Of a stretch of DNA of 37,677 nt, positions 37,568 through 37,677 are shown in pieces. The stretch is from Acetobacteraceae bacterium (GTDB lineage Bacteria; Pseudomonadota; Alphaproteobacteria; Acetobacterales; Acetobacteraceae). The notes under the pieces are model-generated. The model was not told the DNA's origin. It saw nothing but the letters and a program-made list of their open reading frames with translations, and searched no databases. Position 1 is the first letter of the stretch. Every line of letters begins with the position of its first letter. The position numbers and the translations under genes were made by a program. Where the stretch lies: the NCBI GenBank assembly GCA_030041375.1, contig JASHOA010000005.1:1-37677 (forward strand). Reading direction: 5' to 3'.

Positions 37568-37677
37568 CCCCGAACCCGCTCGCCCCTTTCGCCGCCAGGG
37601 GCGCCTCCTTGGTCAGCCACGCGGTTCCGGCAATATCGAGATGGGCCCAGGGTTTTCCGTTGACGAAGCGCTGCAGG
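37524..37677 (-). CDS. pepA: Leucyl aminopeptidase, C-terminal fragment cut by window edge
   Basis: From the right edge the minus strand encodes 50 residues ending at TGA 37526-37524. They include [20 protein letters not shown] and, near the end, [17 protein letters not shown]. The AHLDIAG-AW and GFGVRLL signatures are the C-terminus of the M17 leucyl aminopeptidase PepA, a metal-dependent peptidase. The catalytic centre lies outside the window. It is convergent with, and overlaps, the GNAT gene. Confidence 0.88.
   Translation of the reverse strand, partial: LQRFVNGKPWAHLDIAGTAWLTKEAPLAAKGASGFGVRLLDRLVADHFEE

Overview
This is a high-GC chromosomal segment of an alphaproteobacterium. The gene order is typical of that class: mutM, enoyl-CoA hydratase, rpsT and dnaA on one strand, with ubiE, coaBC and dut diverging from mutM. 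High GC, a complete minCDE operon and a NitT/TauT-type transporter with an AAA-associated ATPase fit the Rhodospirillales/Acetobacteraceae. The family is inferred, not shown. Most of the window is housekeeping sequence. I see no phage, CRISPR array or recognisable defence island.

Layout, left to right. 1-138 is the 5' end of an IS1182-type transposase cut by the window edge. 261-5273 (minus) holds dnaA, rpsT, an enoyl-CoA hydratase, an unknown gene broken by an in-frame amber codon, and mutM. 5303-7704 (plus) holds ubiE, coaBC and dut; ubiB, often found between ubiE and coaBC, is absent here. 7815-10859 is a fused double permease plus its ATPase, with no substrate-binding protein. 10956-19785 holds gyrB, a methylmalonate-semialdehyde dehydrogenase (mmsA), a large cysteine-containing secreted protein of unknown function, and minC-minD-minE. 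19883-22376 holds a small coiled-coil protein, tRNA-Val(GAC), an N-formylglutamate amidohydrolase, a candidate small RNA on the minus strand, and a secreted lytic transglycosylase.

22390-27645 (minus) is a run of a TPR/glycosyltransferase-like protein, a type II NADH dehydrogenase and a gamma-glutamyltranspeptidase-like protein. After that come a GNAT acetyltransferase, an SDR dehydrogenase, an RpfC-like hybrid histidine kinase, a cytochrome P450, alaS, a second GNAT gene and the 3' end of pepA.

The most unusual content lies between the genes. One repeat family (called B here) has five copies at 13596, 15303, 17753, 32337 and 34158. It is about 105 bp long, carries two hairpins, and has CTAG-like ends. 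A second family (A) has two copies of exactly 129 bp, at 3360 and 34029. In both families the hairpin arms differ between copies by paired changes that keep the stem intact. One B copy supplies the stop codons of both convergent genes beside it, and at 34029-34263 an A and a B copy sit end to end. A third, looser class of long palindromes framed by CCCTCTCCCT and GTGAGGG lies at 3543 and 13484. With the candidate small RNA at 21283-21370, these are the parts most likely to be undescribed.
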